64,000 nucleotides of DNA, taken from NCBI RefSeq assembly GCF_009834225.1, contig NZ_CP047176.1, positions 1,674,001 to 1,738,000 of the forward strand, in the 5' to 3' direction. Below are positions 8,808 to 16,667 of this stretch, piece after piece; the first letter of the stretch is position 1; each line of letters starts with the position of its first letter. The stretch is from Rathayibacter sp. VKM Ac-2759. GTDB taxonomy: Bacteria; Actinomycetota; Actinomycetes; Actinomycetales; Microbacteriaceae. Both the position numbers and the translations under genes were made by a program. The notes under the pieces were generated by a model. That model was not told where the DNA came from, made no database searches, and saw nothing but the letters and a program-made list of their open reading frames with translations.

Positions 8808-9816
8808 TGCCGGTCGAGTGAACCCGCGGGGTTCAGGAGGAGGGGACCGCAGCCCTCGCCTTCCGGGGACGGTGGATCTCGATACGCCCTCTGCGAGGGC
8901 TACTCGATCAGCAGGGGTGGCGCGCCGGCGAAGCGCCCGGGACTGGGCGCCCGTCATGTCGCTGCCGGCCTGCTGGTCGAGTAGCCCCGCAGGGGCGTAT
9001 CGAGACCCCACCCCCTCAGCAGGACGGTCATCAGCCTCAGCCCTCTGAGGGGCGGGATCTCGTTACGCCCGCTCCACGGGCTACTCGATCAGCAGGGATG
9101 GTGCGATGGGACCTGCGGCGTTTGCGGTGACCCGCCGGCCTGCTGGTCGAGTAGCCCCGCAGGGGCGTATCGAGACCCCACCCCCTCAGCAGGAGGGTCA
9201 TCAGCCTCAGCCCCCTGAGGGGCGGGATCTCGATACGCCCGCTCCCCGGACTACTCGATCAGCAGGGGTGGTGCGCCGGAGAAGTGCCCGGGACTGGGCG
9301 CCCGTCACGTCGCTGCCTGCATGCTGGTCGAGTAGCCCCGCAGGGGCGTATCGAGACCCCACCCCGTCCGCAGGAGGGTCATCACCCTCAGCCTTCTGAG
9401 GAGCGGGATCTCGATACGCCCGCTCTGCGGACTACTCGATCAGCAGGGGTGGTGCGCCGGCGAAGCGCCCGGGACTGGGCGCCCGTCACGTCGCTGCATG
9501 CCTGCCTGCTGGTCGAGTAGCCCCGCAGGGGCGTATCGAGACCCCACCCCGTCCGCAGGAGGGTCATCAGCCTCAGCCCTCTGAGGGTCGGAATCTCGAT
9601 ACGCCCGCTCCATGGGCTACTCGATCAGCAGGGATGGCGCAGCGGCGAATCGCCCGGGACTGGGCACCCGTCACGTCGCTGCATGCCTGCCTGCTGGTCG
9701 AGTAGCCCCGGAGGGGCGTATCGAGACCCCACCCCCTCAGCAGGAGGGTCATCAGCCTCAGCCTTCTGAGGGTCGGGATCTCGATACGCCCGCTCCACGG
9801 GCTACTCGATCAGCAG
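8808..9816. repeat. REP-like array, about 5.5 units of 170-185 bp
   Basis: Two palindromic modules alternate. Module I (GCTGGTCGAGTAGCC ... GGGGCGTATCGAGACCC, 37 nt) starts at 8972, 9142, 9323, 9508 and 9693, with a decayed copy near 8808. Module II (TCTCGATACGCCC ... GGGCTACTCGATCAGCAG), which is module I in inverted orientation, starts near 8876, 9057, 9228, 9409, 9594 and 9779. Spacers are also conserved (CAGGAGGGTCATCAGCCTCA and GGGACTGGGC.CCCGTCACGTC). Spacing between module I copies is 170, 181, 185 and 185 bp. There is no transposase and no credible gene within it. The open frames that cross it encode only the translated repeat. Confidence 0.9.
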
Positions 9817-9875
9817 CTGGGGCGTATCGCGATCGAGCTGTCAGCGGCGCACCTGCAGACCACCCGCCCTCTCCG

Positions 9876-9965
9876 AGGCGAACGGGTGAATCGCGTGCCA
9901 GCGATTCGCCCTAGCCGAACGCAACACGCTCTGCGGATCGCGACCACTTCGGAGCGCTGACTGCG
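9876..9965 (-). repeat. 3'-end composite element, copy C
   Basis: Read on the minus strand it runs CGCAGTCAGC, GTGGTCGCG, AGAGCGTGTTGCG, TTCGGCTAGGG, then GAATCGC-TGGCAC-GCGATTC (plus-strand arms 9888-9894 and 9901-9907) and ACCCGTTCGCCTC. It lies downstream of copy B in the same direction, and a GC-rich inverted repeat (9966-9971 with 9988-9993) precedes it, just as hairpins precede the other copies. Confidence 0.8.
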
Positions 9966-10005
9966 GCGGAGGCGGCGCCCGCGCCGGCTCCGCGTGGAAG
10001 CACTG

Positions 10006-10092
10006 CCGAACGGGTGAATCGCGTGCCAGCGATTCGCTCTAGCCGAAGGCGACACGCTCTCTGGAGCGCAACCACCTCGCCCGCCGACTGCG
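10006..10092 (-). repeat. 3'-end composite element, copy B (after pknL)
   Basis: Minus-strand copy starting one base after the pknL terminator hairpin: CGCAGTCGGC, GTGGTTGCG, AGAGAGCGT, TTCGGCTAGAG, then GAATCGC-TGGCAC-GCGATTC (plus-strand arms 10016-10022 and 10029-10035) and ACCCGTTCGG. Same order of blocks as copy A, in the direction of pknL transcription. Confidence 0.8.
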
Positions 10093-10120
10093 GTGGAGAG
10101 GGCGCTCGCGCTCTCTCCAC
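10093..10120 (-). terminator. Hairpin terminator after pknL
   Basis: Eight-base arms 10093-10100 and 10113-10120 extend through a G-T pair and three GC pairs to a 4-nt loop. The upper stem shares the bases GCGCGAGCGC with the aroG hairpin. Composite copy B follows at once on the minus strand. Confidence 0.65.
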
Positions 10121-10134
10121 AAGACGATTCGGAC

Positions 10135-12075
10135 TCAGATCGTGATGGTGATCGAGAGCTGGACGCTGGTGCCGCGCTGGACGGGCGCGCCGGCCGCGTA
10201 CGACTGCGCGGTCACCTTCGTGGCCGCGTCGGGCACCGCGTCGATCAGCGAGCTCGACAGGAGGTAGCTCCACGTCAGGTCGACGGCGTCGAGGGCCGCC
10301 TTCGCCTGGTCGCGGGTCATGCCGACGACGTTGGGGACGGCGACGGGCTCCGGTCCCTTCGACACGACGACCGAGATGGTGTCGCCGGTGGTCGCCGGCG
10401 CCTCCGGGTTCGCCTGCGTCAGCACGACGCCGGCGGGGACGGTGTCGCTCCAGTCCTCGCCGCTGCTGTCGATGGCCAGTCCCGCCTTCTCGGCGGCGTC
10501 GGTCGCCTCCTCGAGCGACAGGCCGACGACGTCGGGGATCGAGCCGAGGCTGACGACTATCGCGATGGTGCTGGTCTCGGACATGGTGGCGGGCAGGGCC
10601 GAGCCGTCGGGCAGCGACGCCGAGATGACCACTCCGGCCGCCACGTCGGCGTCGAAGATCTTCGTCACCTCGCCCGGGGTGAACGAGCCGTTCGTGATGG
10701 CGGCCGTCGCCTCGTCCTGCGAGAGGCCGGCGAGGGCGGGCACCTCGAGCTGCCGCGGCCCGCTCGAGACGGTGAGCGTGATGACCGATCCCTTGTGCAC
10801 GCCCTGGCCGCCGGGCGGATCCGAGCTCATCACGAGACCCGCGGGCACGGTGAGGTCCGGCATCTGCTGAGGGGAGACCTCGAAGCCCTGCGCCTGCAGC
10901 TCCGCCGTGGCCTCGTCCTGCGACTTGCTGACGACGTCCGGGATCGACACGATCGCGCCCGGTCCCTCGCCGAACCACCAGGCGGTTCCTCCGCCGAGGA
11001 GCGCCAGGAGCAGGACGACGACGGTCAGGAGGACCCCGCGGCGGCGGCGCACGCGGCGCCGAGCGGCGAGCCGGGCGACGGCGTCCTCGTCGGCGGCCTC
11101 CTCGACCGGCTCGTCGAGCACGGTCGTCTGACCGGGGGTGGCCGGATCGAAGATCGCGGCGGTCGCGGGGCCGGGGTCCGCCGGCAGCGGGGTGAGGGCC
11201 TGGGTGTCGCCTCGCCTGTCGGTCGGAGTGATGCCCATCAGCCGCTCGGCCTCGAGCAGCTGCGAGAGCATGACGCCCGCGTCGCGGGGGCGCATGTCCG
11301 GGTCGCGCTCCGTCGCCCACAGCACGAGCTCGTCGAGGGAGGTGGGGACCGAGGGGACCTTGGCGCTCGGGTAGGGCACGGAGTCGTTCGCGTGCTGGTA
11401 CGCGATCTGCATCGGCTGCTCGCCCGTGAAGGGCTGCTCGCCGGTGAGCATCTCGTAGATCATGATGCCGATGGCGTAGATGTCGCTGCGGGTGTCGGCG
11501 GTGCCGCGGGTGACCAGCTCGGGGGAGAGGTAGGCGATGGTCCCGAGCAGCGCCTGACCCGAGGCGGTGTTGGCGGAGGCCGCGCGCGCGAGGCCGAAGT
11601 CGCCGATCTTGATGCGGCCGTCGTCCGCGAGCAGGACGTTCTCGGGCTTGAGGTCGCGGTGGAGGATCCCCGCCCGGTGCGCCGCCGCGAGCCCCGACAG
11701 CACGGAGTGCATGATGTCGACCACCTGCTGGGCCGTCAGCCGCCCGCGCTCCTTGAGCAGGTCGCGCAGGGTGAGACCCGGCAGGTACTCCATGACGAGG
11801 TACGCCATGTCCGAGTCCTGGCCCTGATCGAAGACGCTGACCACGTTGGGGTGCGCCAGACGTGCGGCCGAGCGCGCCTCCTGGACGAAGCGGTTCTTGA
11901 AGACCTGGTCGTCCGAGAGGTGCCCGTGCATGATCTTGATCGCGACCCGGCGGTCGAGGCGCTGGTCGTTCGCGAGGTAGACCGTCGCCATGCCGCCGCG
12001 GGCGATCTTCGAGCGCACCTCGTAGCGGCCGTCGACGAGACGGCCGAGGAGGGGATCGAGCTGGCTGGTGGTCAC
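10135..12075 (-). CDS. pknL: Ser/Thr protein kinase with PASTA domains (PknL type)
   Basis: Membrane Hanks-type kinase (646 aa). The kinase domain (about 17-280) has the glycine loop IARGGMATVY, catalytic K47, HRDLKPEN (D141) and DFG (D159). A Thr/Pro-rich linker leads to one transmembrane helix (after an RRRR stop-transfer patch), then four PASTA repeats opening PDVVSKSQDEA, VPALAGLSQDEA, PDVVGLSLEEA and VPNVVGMTRDQA. PASTA domains bind muropeptides or lipid II, so it probably couples wall synthesis to phosphorylation. The name pknL follows context: an Rv2175c-like gene is divergent and aroG convergent, as in M. tuberculosis, whose own PknL lacks PASTA repeats. A TAGACT box 6 nt before the GTG suggests a leaderless mRNA. 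Confidence 0.88.
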   Translation of the reverse strand: MTTSQLDPLLGRLVDGRYEVRSKIARGGMATVYLANDQRLDRRVAIKIMHGHLSDDQVFKNRFVQEARSAARLAHPNVVSVFDQGQDSDMAYLVMEYLPGLTLRDLLKERGRLTAQQVVDIMHSVLSGLAAAHRAGILHRDLKPENVLLADDGRIKIGDFGLARAASANTASGQALLGTIAYLSPELVTRGTADTRSDIYAIGIMIYEMLTGEQPFTGEQPMQIAYQHANDSVPYPSAKVPSVPTSLDELVLWATERDPDMRPRDAGVMLSQLLEAERLMGITPTDRRGDTQALTPLPADPGPATAAIFDPATPGQTTVLDEPVEEAADEDAVARLAARRRVRRRRGVLLTVVVLLLALLGGGTAWWFGEGPGAIVSIPDVVSKSQDEATAELQAQGFEVSPQQMPDLTVPAGLVMSSDPPGGQGVHKGSVITLTVSSGPRQLEVPALAGLSQDEATAAITNGSFTPGEVTKIFDADVAAGVVISASLPDGSALPATMSETSTIAIVVSLGSIPDVVGLSLEEATDAAEKAGLAIDSSGEDWSDTVPAGVVLTQANPEAPATTGDTISVVVSKGPEPVAVPNVVGMTRDQAKAALDAVDLTWSYLLSSSLIDAVPDAATKVTAQSYAAGAPVQRGTSVQLSITITI

Positions 12076-12081
12076 GCGACG

Positions 12082-12087
12082 AGTCTA
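12082..12087 (-). promoter_or_regulatory. -10 box TAGACT of pknL, leaderless
   Basis: On the minus strand TAGACT is followed by 6 nt and the pknL GTG. Transcription starting about 7 nt after the box would begin at the start codon itself. No Shine-Dalgarno could fit. Confidence 0.55.
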
Positions 12088-12187
12088 GGCAAGAGCGTTC
12101 GGCGAACCCGTGAGCAACGCGGGGGAGCGGCCTCTCCGGCGGCCGGGTGAGCTTGGAAGGCCCCTGGGAGCGTGGCACTCTTGACGG

Positions 12188-12553
12188 GTGACCGACTCGT
12201 CCGCTTCCGCAGCCCCCTCGCCCGATTCCGACACCGAGTGGCTGACGATCCCCGATCTCGTCGAGCTGACCGGGTTGAACGTGAGCCGGGTCCGCCGGCT
12301 GCTCGACGAGCGGCATCTGATCGCCACCCGCCGCGACGGGGTCCTCAAGGTGCCGTCCCTGTTCCTCCGCGACGGCGAGCCCATGAGCGAGATCCGGGGA
12401 ACGGCGATCCTTCTCGGCGACTCGGGCTTCTCCGACGACGAAGCCGTCCGGTGGATGCTGTCGACGGAGGAGAGCCTCGGCACGAGCCCCGTCCTCGCCC
12501 TCCGCGCCGGCCGCAAGGCCGAGGTGCGCCGGGTCGCGCAGGCGCTGGCCTGA
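12188..12553 (+). CDS. Rv2175c-family DNA-binding protein
   Basis: Small protein (121 aa) with a Ser/Asp-rich N-terminus and a winged-helix/MerR-like helix-turn-helix (TIPDLVELTGLNVSRVRRLLDE, residues about 20-41, reads TIPDLVEL...VSRVRRLL), followed by a C-terminal helical region ending RRVAQALA. In M. tuberculosis the homologue Rv2175c is divergent from pknL and is a reported PknL substrate; the N-terminal Ser/Thr cluster here could be phosphorylated likewise. Divergent from pknL across 112 bp. The GTG has no ribosome site, and CACTCT lies 6 nt before it, a weak match to the leaderless pattern. DNA target unknown. Confidence 0.82.
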   Translation: MTDSSASAAPSPDSDTEWLTIPDLVELTGLNVSRVRRLLDERHLIATRRDGVLKVPSLFLRDGEPMSEIRGTAILLGDSGFSDDEAVRWMLSTEESLGTSPVLALRAGRKAEVRRVAQALA

Positions 12554-12587
12554 TCAGCGCCGGCTGACGAGACGCACCCGGGTCCGA

Positions 12588-13688
12588 TCAGGCCGCGCGG
12601 ACGCTGACGCGCTCGGCGAGCTCGCGCAGCTCGGCCACGCCCTCCTCGCGCAGCGGAGCACCGGGCAGCACGTCGAGCGCGCTGTCGACCTCGCGGCGGA
12701 TGCGCTCCTCGAGCAGGTCGAGCGCTCCGCTCGCCGAGACGATCTCCTGGGCGCGGGCGATGTCGGACGCCGAGGCGTCGGTGCGACCCACGACGGCGTC
12801 GAGCTCGGCCCGCTCCGCCTCCGATGCCGCCGCCCTGGCGAGCCCGAGCAGCACGGTGCGCTTGCCCTCGCGGAGGTCGTCGCCGGCCGGCTTGCCGGTC
12901 ACGGCCGGATCGCCGAAGACTCCGAGCACGTCGTCGCGGAGCTGGAAGGCGATGCCGAGCGGCAGGCCGAAGCGCCGGAGGGCGTCGAGCTGCGCGTCGT
13001 CCCCTCCGCCGAGGGAGCCGCCGATGGCGAGGGGGGCCTCGATGCTGTACTTCGCGCTCTTGTAGACGACGACCCGCTCCGCCCGGGCGAGGTGCTCGTG
13101 CTCGGGGTGCCCGACCCAGGCGTTCTCCTCGAGGATGTCGAGGTACTGGCCGAGGGTCACCTCGGTGCGCATCAGGTTGAACTCGGCTCGCGCTCGCGCG
13201 GCGCTCGCGCGGTCCTCGAGCGACCACTCGGCGTCGGCGAAGATCTCGTCCGACCAGACCAGCAGCAGATCGCCGAGCAGGATCGCGGAGGAGCGGCCGA
13301 ACTCGTCGGCGGAGCCCGTCCAGCCGCCGGCTCCGTGCAGCGCGGCGAAGCGGCGGTGGGCCGCCGGGGCCCCTCGGCGGGTGTCGGAGTTGTCGATCAC
13401 GTCGTCGTGGACGAGGGCGGCGGCGTGGAAGAGCTCGAGGCTCGCGCCCACCCGGGCGATCGGGTCGGAGCCGCTCGGATGCTGCTCGCTGGGGACGGCC
13501 GAGACAGCGGTCCAGCCCGCCTCGCAGAAGCGCGCCCGGAACCGCTTCCCCCCGCTGAGAAAGTCCCGCGAAAGGTCGCCGAGGGCCCGGACGTCCTCTC
13601 CGAGGGAGCGCAGAATTGGCGTGCGCCCGGCGAGGAAGTCTTCGATTCGGAACTGGACGCGATCGACCAGACGAGTGCTGTGGTTCAC
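12588..13688 (-). CDS. Polyprenyl diphosphate synthase
   Basis: Trans-isoprenyl diphosphate synthase (366 aa) that condenses isopentenyl diphosphate with allylic diphosphates. The first aspartate-rich motif is HDDVIDNSDTRRG and the second QLRDDVLGVFGD; GGKRFR near residue 47 binds the diphosphate. Product chain length (geranylgeranyl or longer) cannot be fixed by reading, since the residues before the first motif (FHAAALVHDD) are small. It lies where idsA2 (Rv2173) lies in mycobacteria. GTG start with TAGGCT 6 nt upstream, consistent with leaderless expression. Convergent with the Rv2175c-like gene. Confidence 0.9.
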   Translation of the reverse strand: MNHSTRLVDRVQFRIEDFLAGRTPILRSLGEDVRALGDLSRDFLSGGKRFRARFCEAGWTAVSAVPSEQHPSGSDPIARVGASLELFHAAALVHDDVIDNSDTRRGAPAAHRRFAALHGAGGWTGSADEFGRSSAILLGDLLLVWSDEIFADAEWSLEDRASAARARAEFNLMRTEVTLGQYLDILEENAWVGHPEHEHLARAERVVVYKSAKYSIEAPLAIGGSLGGGDDAQLDALRRFGLPLGIAFQLRDDVLGVFGDPAVTGKPAGDDLREGKRTVLLGLARAAASEAERAELDAVVGRTDASASDIARAQEIVSASGALDLLEERIRREVDSALDVLPGAPLREEGVAELRELAERVSVRAA

Positions 13689-13694
13689 CCGACC

Positions 13695-13700
13695 AGCCTA
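13695..13700 (-). promoter_or_regulatory. -10 box TAGGCT of the prenyl synthase gene, leaderless
   Basis: Minus-strand TAGGCT, then 6 nt, then the GTG at 13688. Same geometry as pknL. Confidence 0.5.
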
Positions 13701-13754
13701 TGCACGACCGGGCGTCGCCCGAGCGGCGTCTAGCGCCCGTGCAGAGCCCCGGTC

Positions 13755-13760
13755 TACACT
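13755..13760 (+). promoter_or_regulatory. Candidate -10 box TACACT for the DUF3040 gene
   Basis: TACACT in the context GTCTACACTGA, 84 bases before the DUF3040 ATG, in the divergent gap with the prenyl synthase gene. The identical context precedes murC at 26472, supporting a real promoter class. Confidence 0.4.
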
Positions 13761-13843
13761 GAAGCGCTACCCGCGCGGTCGTGATCAGTTTCCGCACACC
13801 CGCCGACGCACTCCCGCCGACGCCACACCCTGAGAGGGTAACG

Positions 13844-14236
13844 ATGCCGCTTTCGGAACACGAGCAACGGCTCCTCGACGAGATGGAGCGCAACCTCTAT
13901 CAGAACGACGCCGATTTCGTGGCAGCGGTCAGCAAGGGGCGCGGCGGTACCAACTACCGGGCGCTCGTGCTCGGCATCCTCCTCGCGATCGTGGGCCTCG
14001 CGGTCCTCGTGACCGGAGTCGCGATCCGCCAGCCCCTGGTGGGCGTCGGGGGCTTCGCCCTCATGCTCGCGGGTGTCGTCGTCGCCATGCGCCCCGCCGC
14101 CGGCGGCTCCGCCGAGTCGGGACTGCCGACCGCCGGACGCACGGCCAAGCCGCGACCGTCGAGCGGTCGCCAGGGCTCGGGTTTCATGGACCGCCTCAAC
14201 GAGCGGTGGGACAACCGCGGGGACGGCCGCAGCTAG
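13844..14236 (+). CDS. DUF3040 membrane protein
   Basis: Conserved actinobacterial protein of unknown role (130 aa). It begins PLSEHEQRLLDEMERNLYQND, the diagnostic DUF3040 opening, followed by two transmembrane helices (about 45-65 and 70-85) and a basic, Ser/Gly/Arg-rich cytoplasmic tail ending RLNERWDNR. The ATG at 13844 is chosen because GAGAGGG lies 5 nt upstream; the open frame extends further but into non-homologous sequence. Its position just before mraZ matches M. tuberculosis Rv2169c, so a link with division or wall synthesis is suggested only by context. A classic terminator follows. Confidence 0.85.
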   Translation: MPLSEHEQRLLDEMERNLYQNDADFVAAVSKGRGGTNYRALVLGILLAIVGLAVLVTGVAIRQPLVGVGGFALMLAGVVVAMRPAAGGSAESGLPTAGRTAKPRPSSGRQGSGFMDRLNERWDNRGDGRS

Positions 14237-14257
14237 CCCCACTCCGTACCACCCACA

Positions 14258-14287
14258 GGGTCGATCCTCACGGATCGGCCCTTTTTT
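14258..14287 (+). terminator. Rho-independent terminator before the dcw cluster
   Basis: Ten-base stem (14258-14267 with 14272-14281, one G-T pair), TCAC loop, then six T. It is the only terminator in the window with a full T-run on the plus strand and isolates the DUF3040 gene from mraZ. Confidence 0.9.
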
Positions 14288-14405
14288 CGTGCCCGGATCC
14301 TCCCTGGGCGGCTTCTCCTCCTCCACTCCGCTCCACCGCTGGAGTCCCGCGGAATCTCGCGGATGACGGGGCACTCTTCGGCGCGCCGCGGCGCGCGCCG
14401 GGGTT

Positions 14406-14435
14406 GTGGGTGGGGGGAAGTGGAGTACTGTGGAG
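14406..14435 (+). promoter_or_regulatory. MraZ operator repeats and mraZ promoter
   Basis: GTGG(G/A) motifs start at 14406, 14410, 14420 and 14430; the last three are exactly 10 bp apart, one helical turn. MraZ is known to bind tandem TGGG-type repeats of this period ahead of its own gene. A possible -10 TACTGT (14426-14431) sits between the last repeats, so MraZ binding would block the promoter: autoregulation of the whole cluster. Confidence 0.75.
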
Positions 14436-14474
14436 GACACACCATCCTTGGCCGGAAGAAGTGGGGGGCAGCCA

Positions 14475-14906
14475 GTGTTCCTCGGCACCTATTCCCCCAA
14501 GCTCGACGAGAAGGGCCGCGTGATCCTCCCCGCTAAGTTCCGCGACGAGCTCTCCTCCGGAGTCGTCGTCACGCGCGGGCAGGAGCGGTGCCTCTACGTG
14601 TTCAGCCAGAGCGAGTTCGAGGTGATGCACGAGAAGATCCGCCAGGCGCCCGTCACCAGCAAGCAGGCTCGCGACTTCCTCCGCGTCTTCCTCTCCGGCG
14701 CCAGCGCCGAGACTCCCGACAAGCAGAACCGCGTCACGCTTCCGGCCCCGCTGCGCGCCTACGCGGGTCTCGACCGCGACCTCACCGTCATCGGTGCGGG
14801 CAACCGCGCCGAGATCTGGGCGCAGGGCGCCTGGGAGACCTACCTGCAGGAGCAGGAGTCCGTGTTCTCCGACACCCAGGAGGAGGTGATCCCCGGCCTG
14901 TTCTAG
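14475..14906 (+). CDS. mraZ: Transcriptional regulator MraZ
   Basis: First gene of the dcw cluster; AbrB-like DNA-binding protein (143 aa) that regulates the cluster. Two swapped-hairpin repeats are visible: [18 protein letters not shown] (residues about 5-22) and [15 protein letters not shown] (about 82-96), each with the family's DxxGR/DxxNR-x-x-LP signature. GTG start at 14475; GGGGGGCAG lies just upstream. Operator repeats precede it. The next gene, rsmH, follows after 108 bp. Confidence 0.95.
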   Translation: MFLGTYSPKLDEKGRVILPAKFRDELSSGVVVTRGQERCLYVFSQSEFEVMHEKIRQAPVTSKQARDFLRVFLSGASAETPDKQNRVTLPAPLRAYAGLDRDLTVIGAGNRAEIWAQGAWETYLQEQESVFSDTQEEVIPGLF

Positions 14907-15014
14907 CTCCTGCCGCGCGACTCCCAGCCACTCGGCGCCCGGACGCACCTTCCCCGGTGTCCGGTCGTGAGCTGGATGGGGATCGGGCGGCAGGAACGGG
15001 ACGACGGGACCACC

Positions 15015-16016
15015 ATGACCGAAGACTCCGAGAAGCCCGAACGCTCCCAGAAGAAGGGCGTGCGCCCGACCGAGGAGCGCCACGTCCCGGTGCTGCTCGA
15101 GCGCTGCATCGAACTGCTCGCTCCGGCGCTCGAGCGCGACGGCGCCGTCCTCGTCGACGCGACTCTCGGCATGGGCGGGCACTCGCTCGCCCTGCTCGAG
15201 CGCTTCCCCCGGCTGCACCTCGTCGGGCTCGATCGTGACCCGGAGGCGCTCGAGCTCGCGGGGGAGCGGCTCGCGGCCCACTCGTCGCGGATCGACCTCG
15301 TGCACGCCGTCTACGACGAGCTGCCCGAGGTGCTCGACGGGCTCGGCATCGACGAGATCGACGGCGCTCTCTTCGACCTCGGCGTCTCGTCCCTCCAGCT
15401 CGACGAGACCGAGCGCGGCTTCTCCTACTCCAAGGACGCGCCGCTCGACATGCGGATGGACGCCACGGCGCCGCTCACGGCGGCGAGCATCCTCGCCGAC
15501 TACGACGAGATCTCCCTCCGCCGCATCTTCCACGAGTACGGCGAGGAGCGCCTTGCCGCCCGGTACGCGAAGCGGATCGTCGAGGCGCGGAGCGCGGCTC
15601 CGATCGAGCGCTCTGGGCGGCTCGTCGAGATCATCCAGGCGGCGACCCCGGTCGCGATCCAGCGCAACGGGCACCCGGCCAAGCGGGTGTTCCAGGCTCT
15701 GCGCATCGAGGTCAACCAGGAGCTGTCGGTGCTGGAGCGCGCGATCCCCGCGGCGCTCGAGCGCATCGCCGTCGGCGGGCGGATCGTCGTCGAGGCCTAC
15801 CAGTCCCTCGAAGACCGCATCGTCAAGCGCGCGCTGCACGCCGCCTCCTCGTCCACAGCGCCGGAGGGGCTCCCCATGGAGCTCCCCGAGCACCGACCCG
15901 AGTTCCGGCTCGTCATCCGCGGCGCAGAACTCGCGTCCGACGACGAGAAGGCACACAACCCCCGAGCAACACCCGTGCGCCTGCGCGCGGCCGAGAGGAT
16001 CAGGAGGACCGCATGA
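15015..16016 (+). CDS. rsmH: 16S rRNA (cytosine1402-N4)-methyltransferase
   Basis: S-adenosylmethionine-dependent methyltransferase (333 aa) acting on C1402 of 16S rRNA in the ribosomal P site. It begins [13 protein letters not shown] after a charged 23-residue extension. SAM motif [36 protein letters not shown] and the C-terminal [10 protein letters not shown] and [13 protein letters not shown] are all diagnostic. The ATG at 15015 is preferred; an in-frame GTG at 14967 would add 16 residues unlike the family. The stop overlaps the ftsL start (ATGA). Confidence 0.93.
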   Translation: MTEDSEKPERSQKKGVRPTEERHVPVLLERCIELLAPALERDGAVLVDATLGMGGHSLALLERFPRLHLVGLDRDPEALELAGERLAAHSSRIDLVHAVYDELPEVLDGLGIDEIDGALFDLGVSSLQLDETERGFSYSKDAPLDMRMDATAPLTAASILADYDEISLRRIFHEYGEERLAARYAKRIVEARSAAPIERSGRLVEIIQAATPVAIQRNGHPAKRVFQALRIEVNQELSVLERAIPAALERIAVGGRIVVEAYQSLEDRIVKRALHAASSSTAPEGLPMELPEHRPEFRLVIRGAELASDDEKAHNPRATPVRLRAAERIRRTA

Positions 16017-16582
16017 GCGCCACCGCAGTCATCGAACCCGTCATCGACATCGAGCACGCCGCACGGCCGGCCCGGACCGGTGCTCCCGCCGAGCGGCCCC
16101 GCATCGAGGCCGTGCCCGACGCGGCCAAGACCCCGCGCCCGAAGCTCGTCTACGGGATCGTGGCCGTCGCCGGCCTCTTCGCGATCATCGTGGTCCAGCT
16201 CCTCGTGAGCGTCGGGCTCTCGCAGGGCGCGTACCAGATCTCGGCGCTGCAGACCGAGCAGAAGACGCTCACCCGCAGCAACGCCGAGAAGCAGGACGCG
16301 GTCGACACCCTCAGCTCGCCGCAGAACCTGGCCACGGCCGCGCAGGGGCTCGGGATGGTCGCGAACACCGCTCCCGTCTACCTCCGGCTGTCGGACGGCG
16401 CCGTGCTCGGCGACCCGACCTCGGCGGCCGCGAGCGAGGTCGGCACCACGGCCGCCTCGACGCTGGTGCCGAACGCGCTGATCGCGCCGGCGGCGTCCGT
16501 CGACGCGAGCGCGTCCTCCGCCGCCTCGGCGACCTCGGCCGTACCGTTGCAGGGCGAGCTCCCCGCTCCGATCACCCACTGA
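16013..16582 (+). CDS. ftsL: FtsL-like division protein
   Basis: Bitopic membrane protein (189 aa) in the FtsL position between rsmH and ftsI. A 44-residue basic/acidic cytoplasmic part is followed by one transmembrane helix (about 45-68), then a short heptad-rich coiled coil ([15 protein letters not shown]) and the conserved [17 protein letters not shown] motif, which marks FtsL/DivIC-type proteins. An Ala/Ser/Thr-rich low-complexity tail completes it. It should form the FtsQ-FtsL-FtsB trimer and activate FtsW-FtsI. Sequence identity in this family is weak, so the call depends partly on position. Confidence 0.85.
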   Translation: MSATAVIEPVIDIEHAARPARTGAPAERPRIEAVPDAAKTPRPKLVYGIVAVAGLFAIIVVQLLVSVGLSQGAYQISALQTEQKTLTRSNAEKQDAVDTLSSPQNLATAAQGLGMVANTAPVYLRLSDGAVLGDPTSAAASEVGTTAASTLVPNALIAPAASVDASASSAASATSAVPLQGELPAPITH

Positions 16583-16667
16583 CCACCGCCCGCTCGATCC
16601 GCCGCGACCCGGTCCGGCCACGACGAAGGACGGCGCCGCCGCCCGGAGGAAGAAGGACAGCTCCGCA

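Noticed and set aside
8808..9816. CRISPR array
   Set aside because: Units are 170-185 bp, spacers are conserved and not unique, modules are palindromic and alternate in orientation, and no cas gene is near.
8746..9914. Series of overlapping plus-strand open frames with repeated Arg/Ser/Pro-rich peptides
   Set aside because: They are the REP-like array translated; each has the same peptide, with no ribosome site and no homologue I recognise.
8630..10092. Insertion sequence or transposon bounded by inverted copies A and B/C
   Set aside because: No transposase, and the same element occurs singly after dnaE and after the DUF3043 gene, so the inverted arrangement reflects the convergent genes.
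12172..12567. Alternative plus frame over the Rv2175c-like gene
   Set aside because: Arg/Pro-rich shadow; the frame starting at 12188 has the conserved helix-turn-helix.
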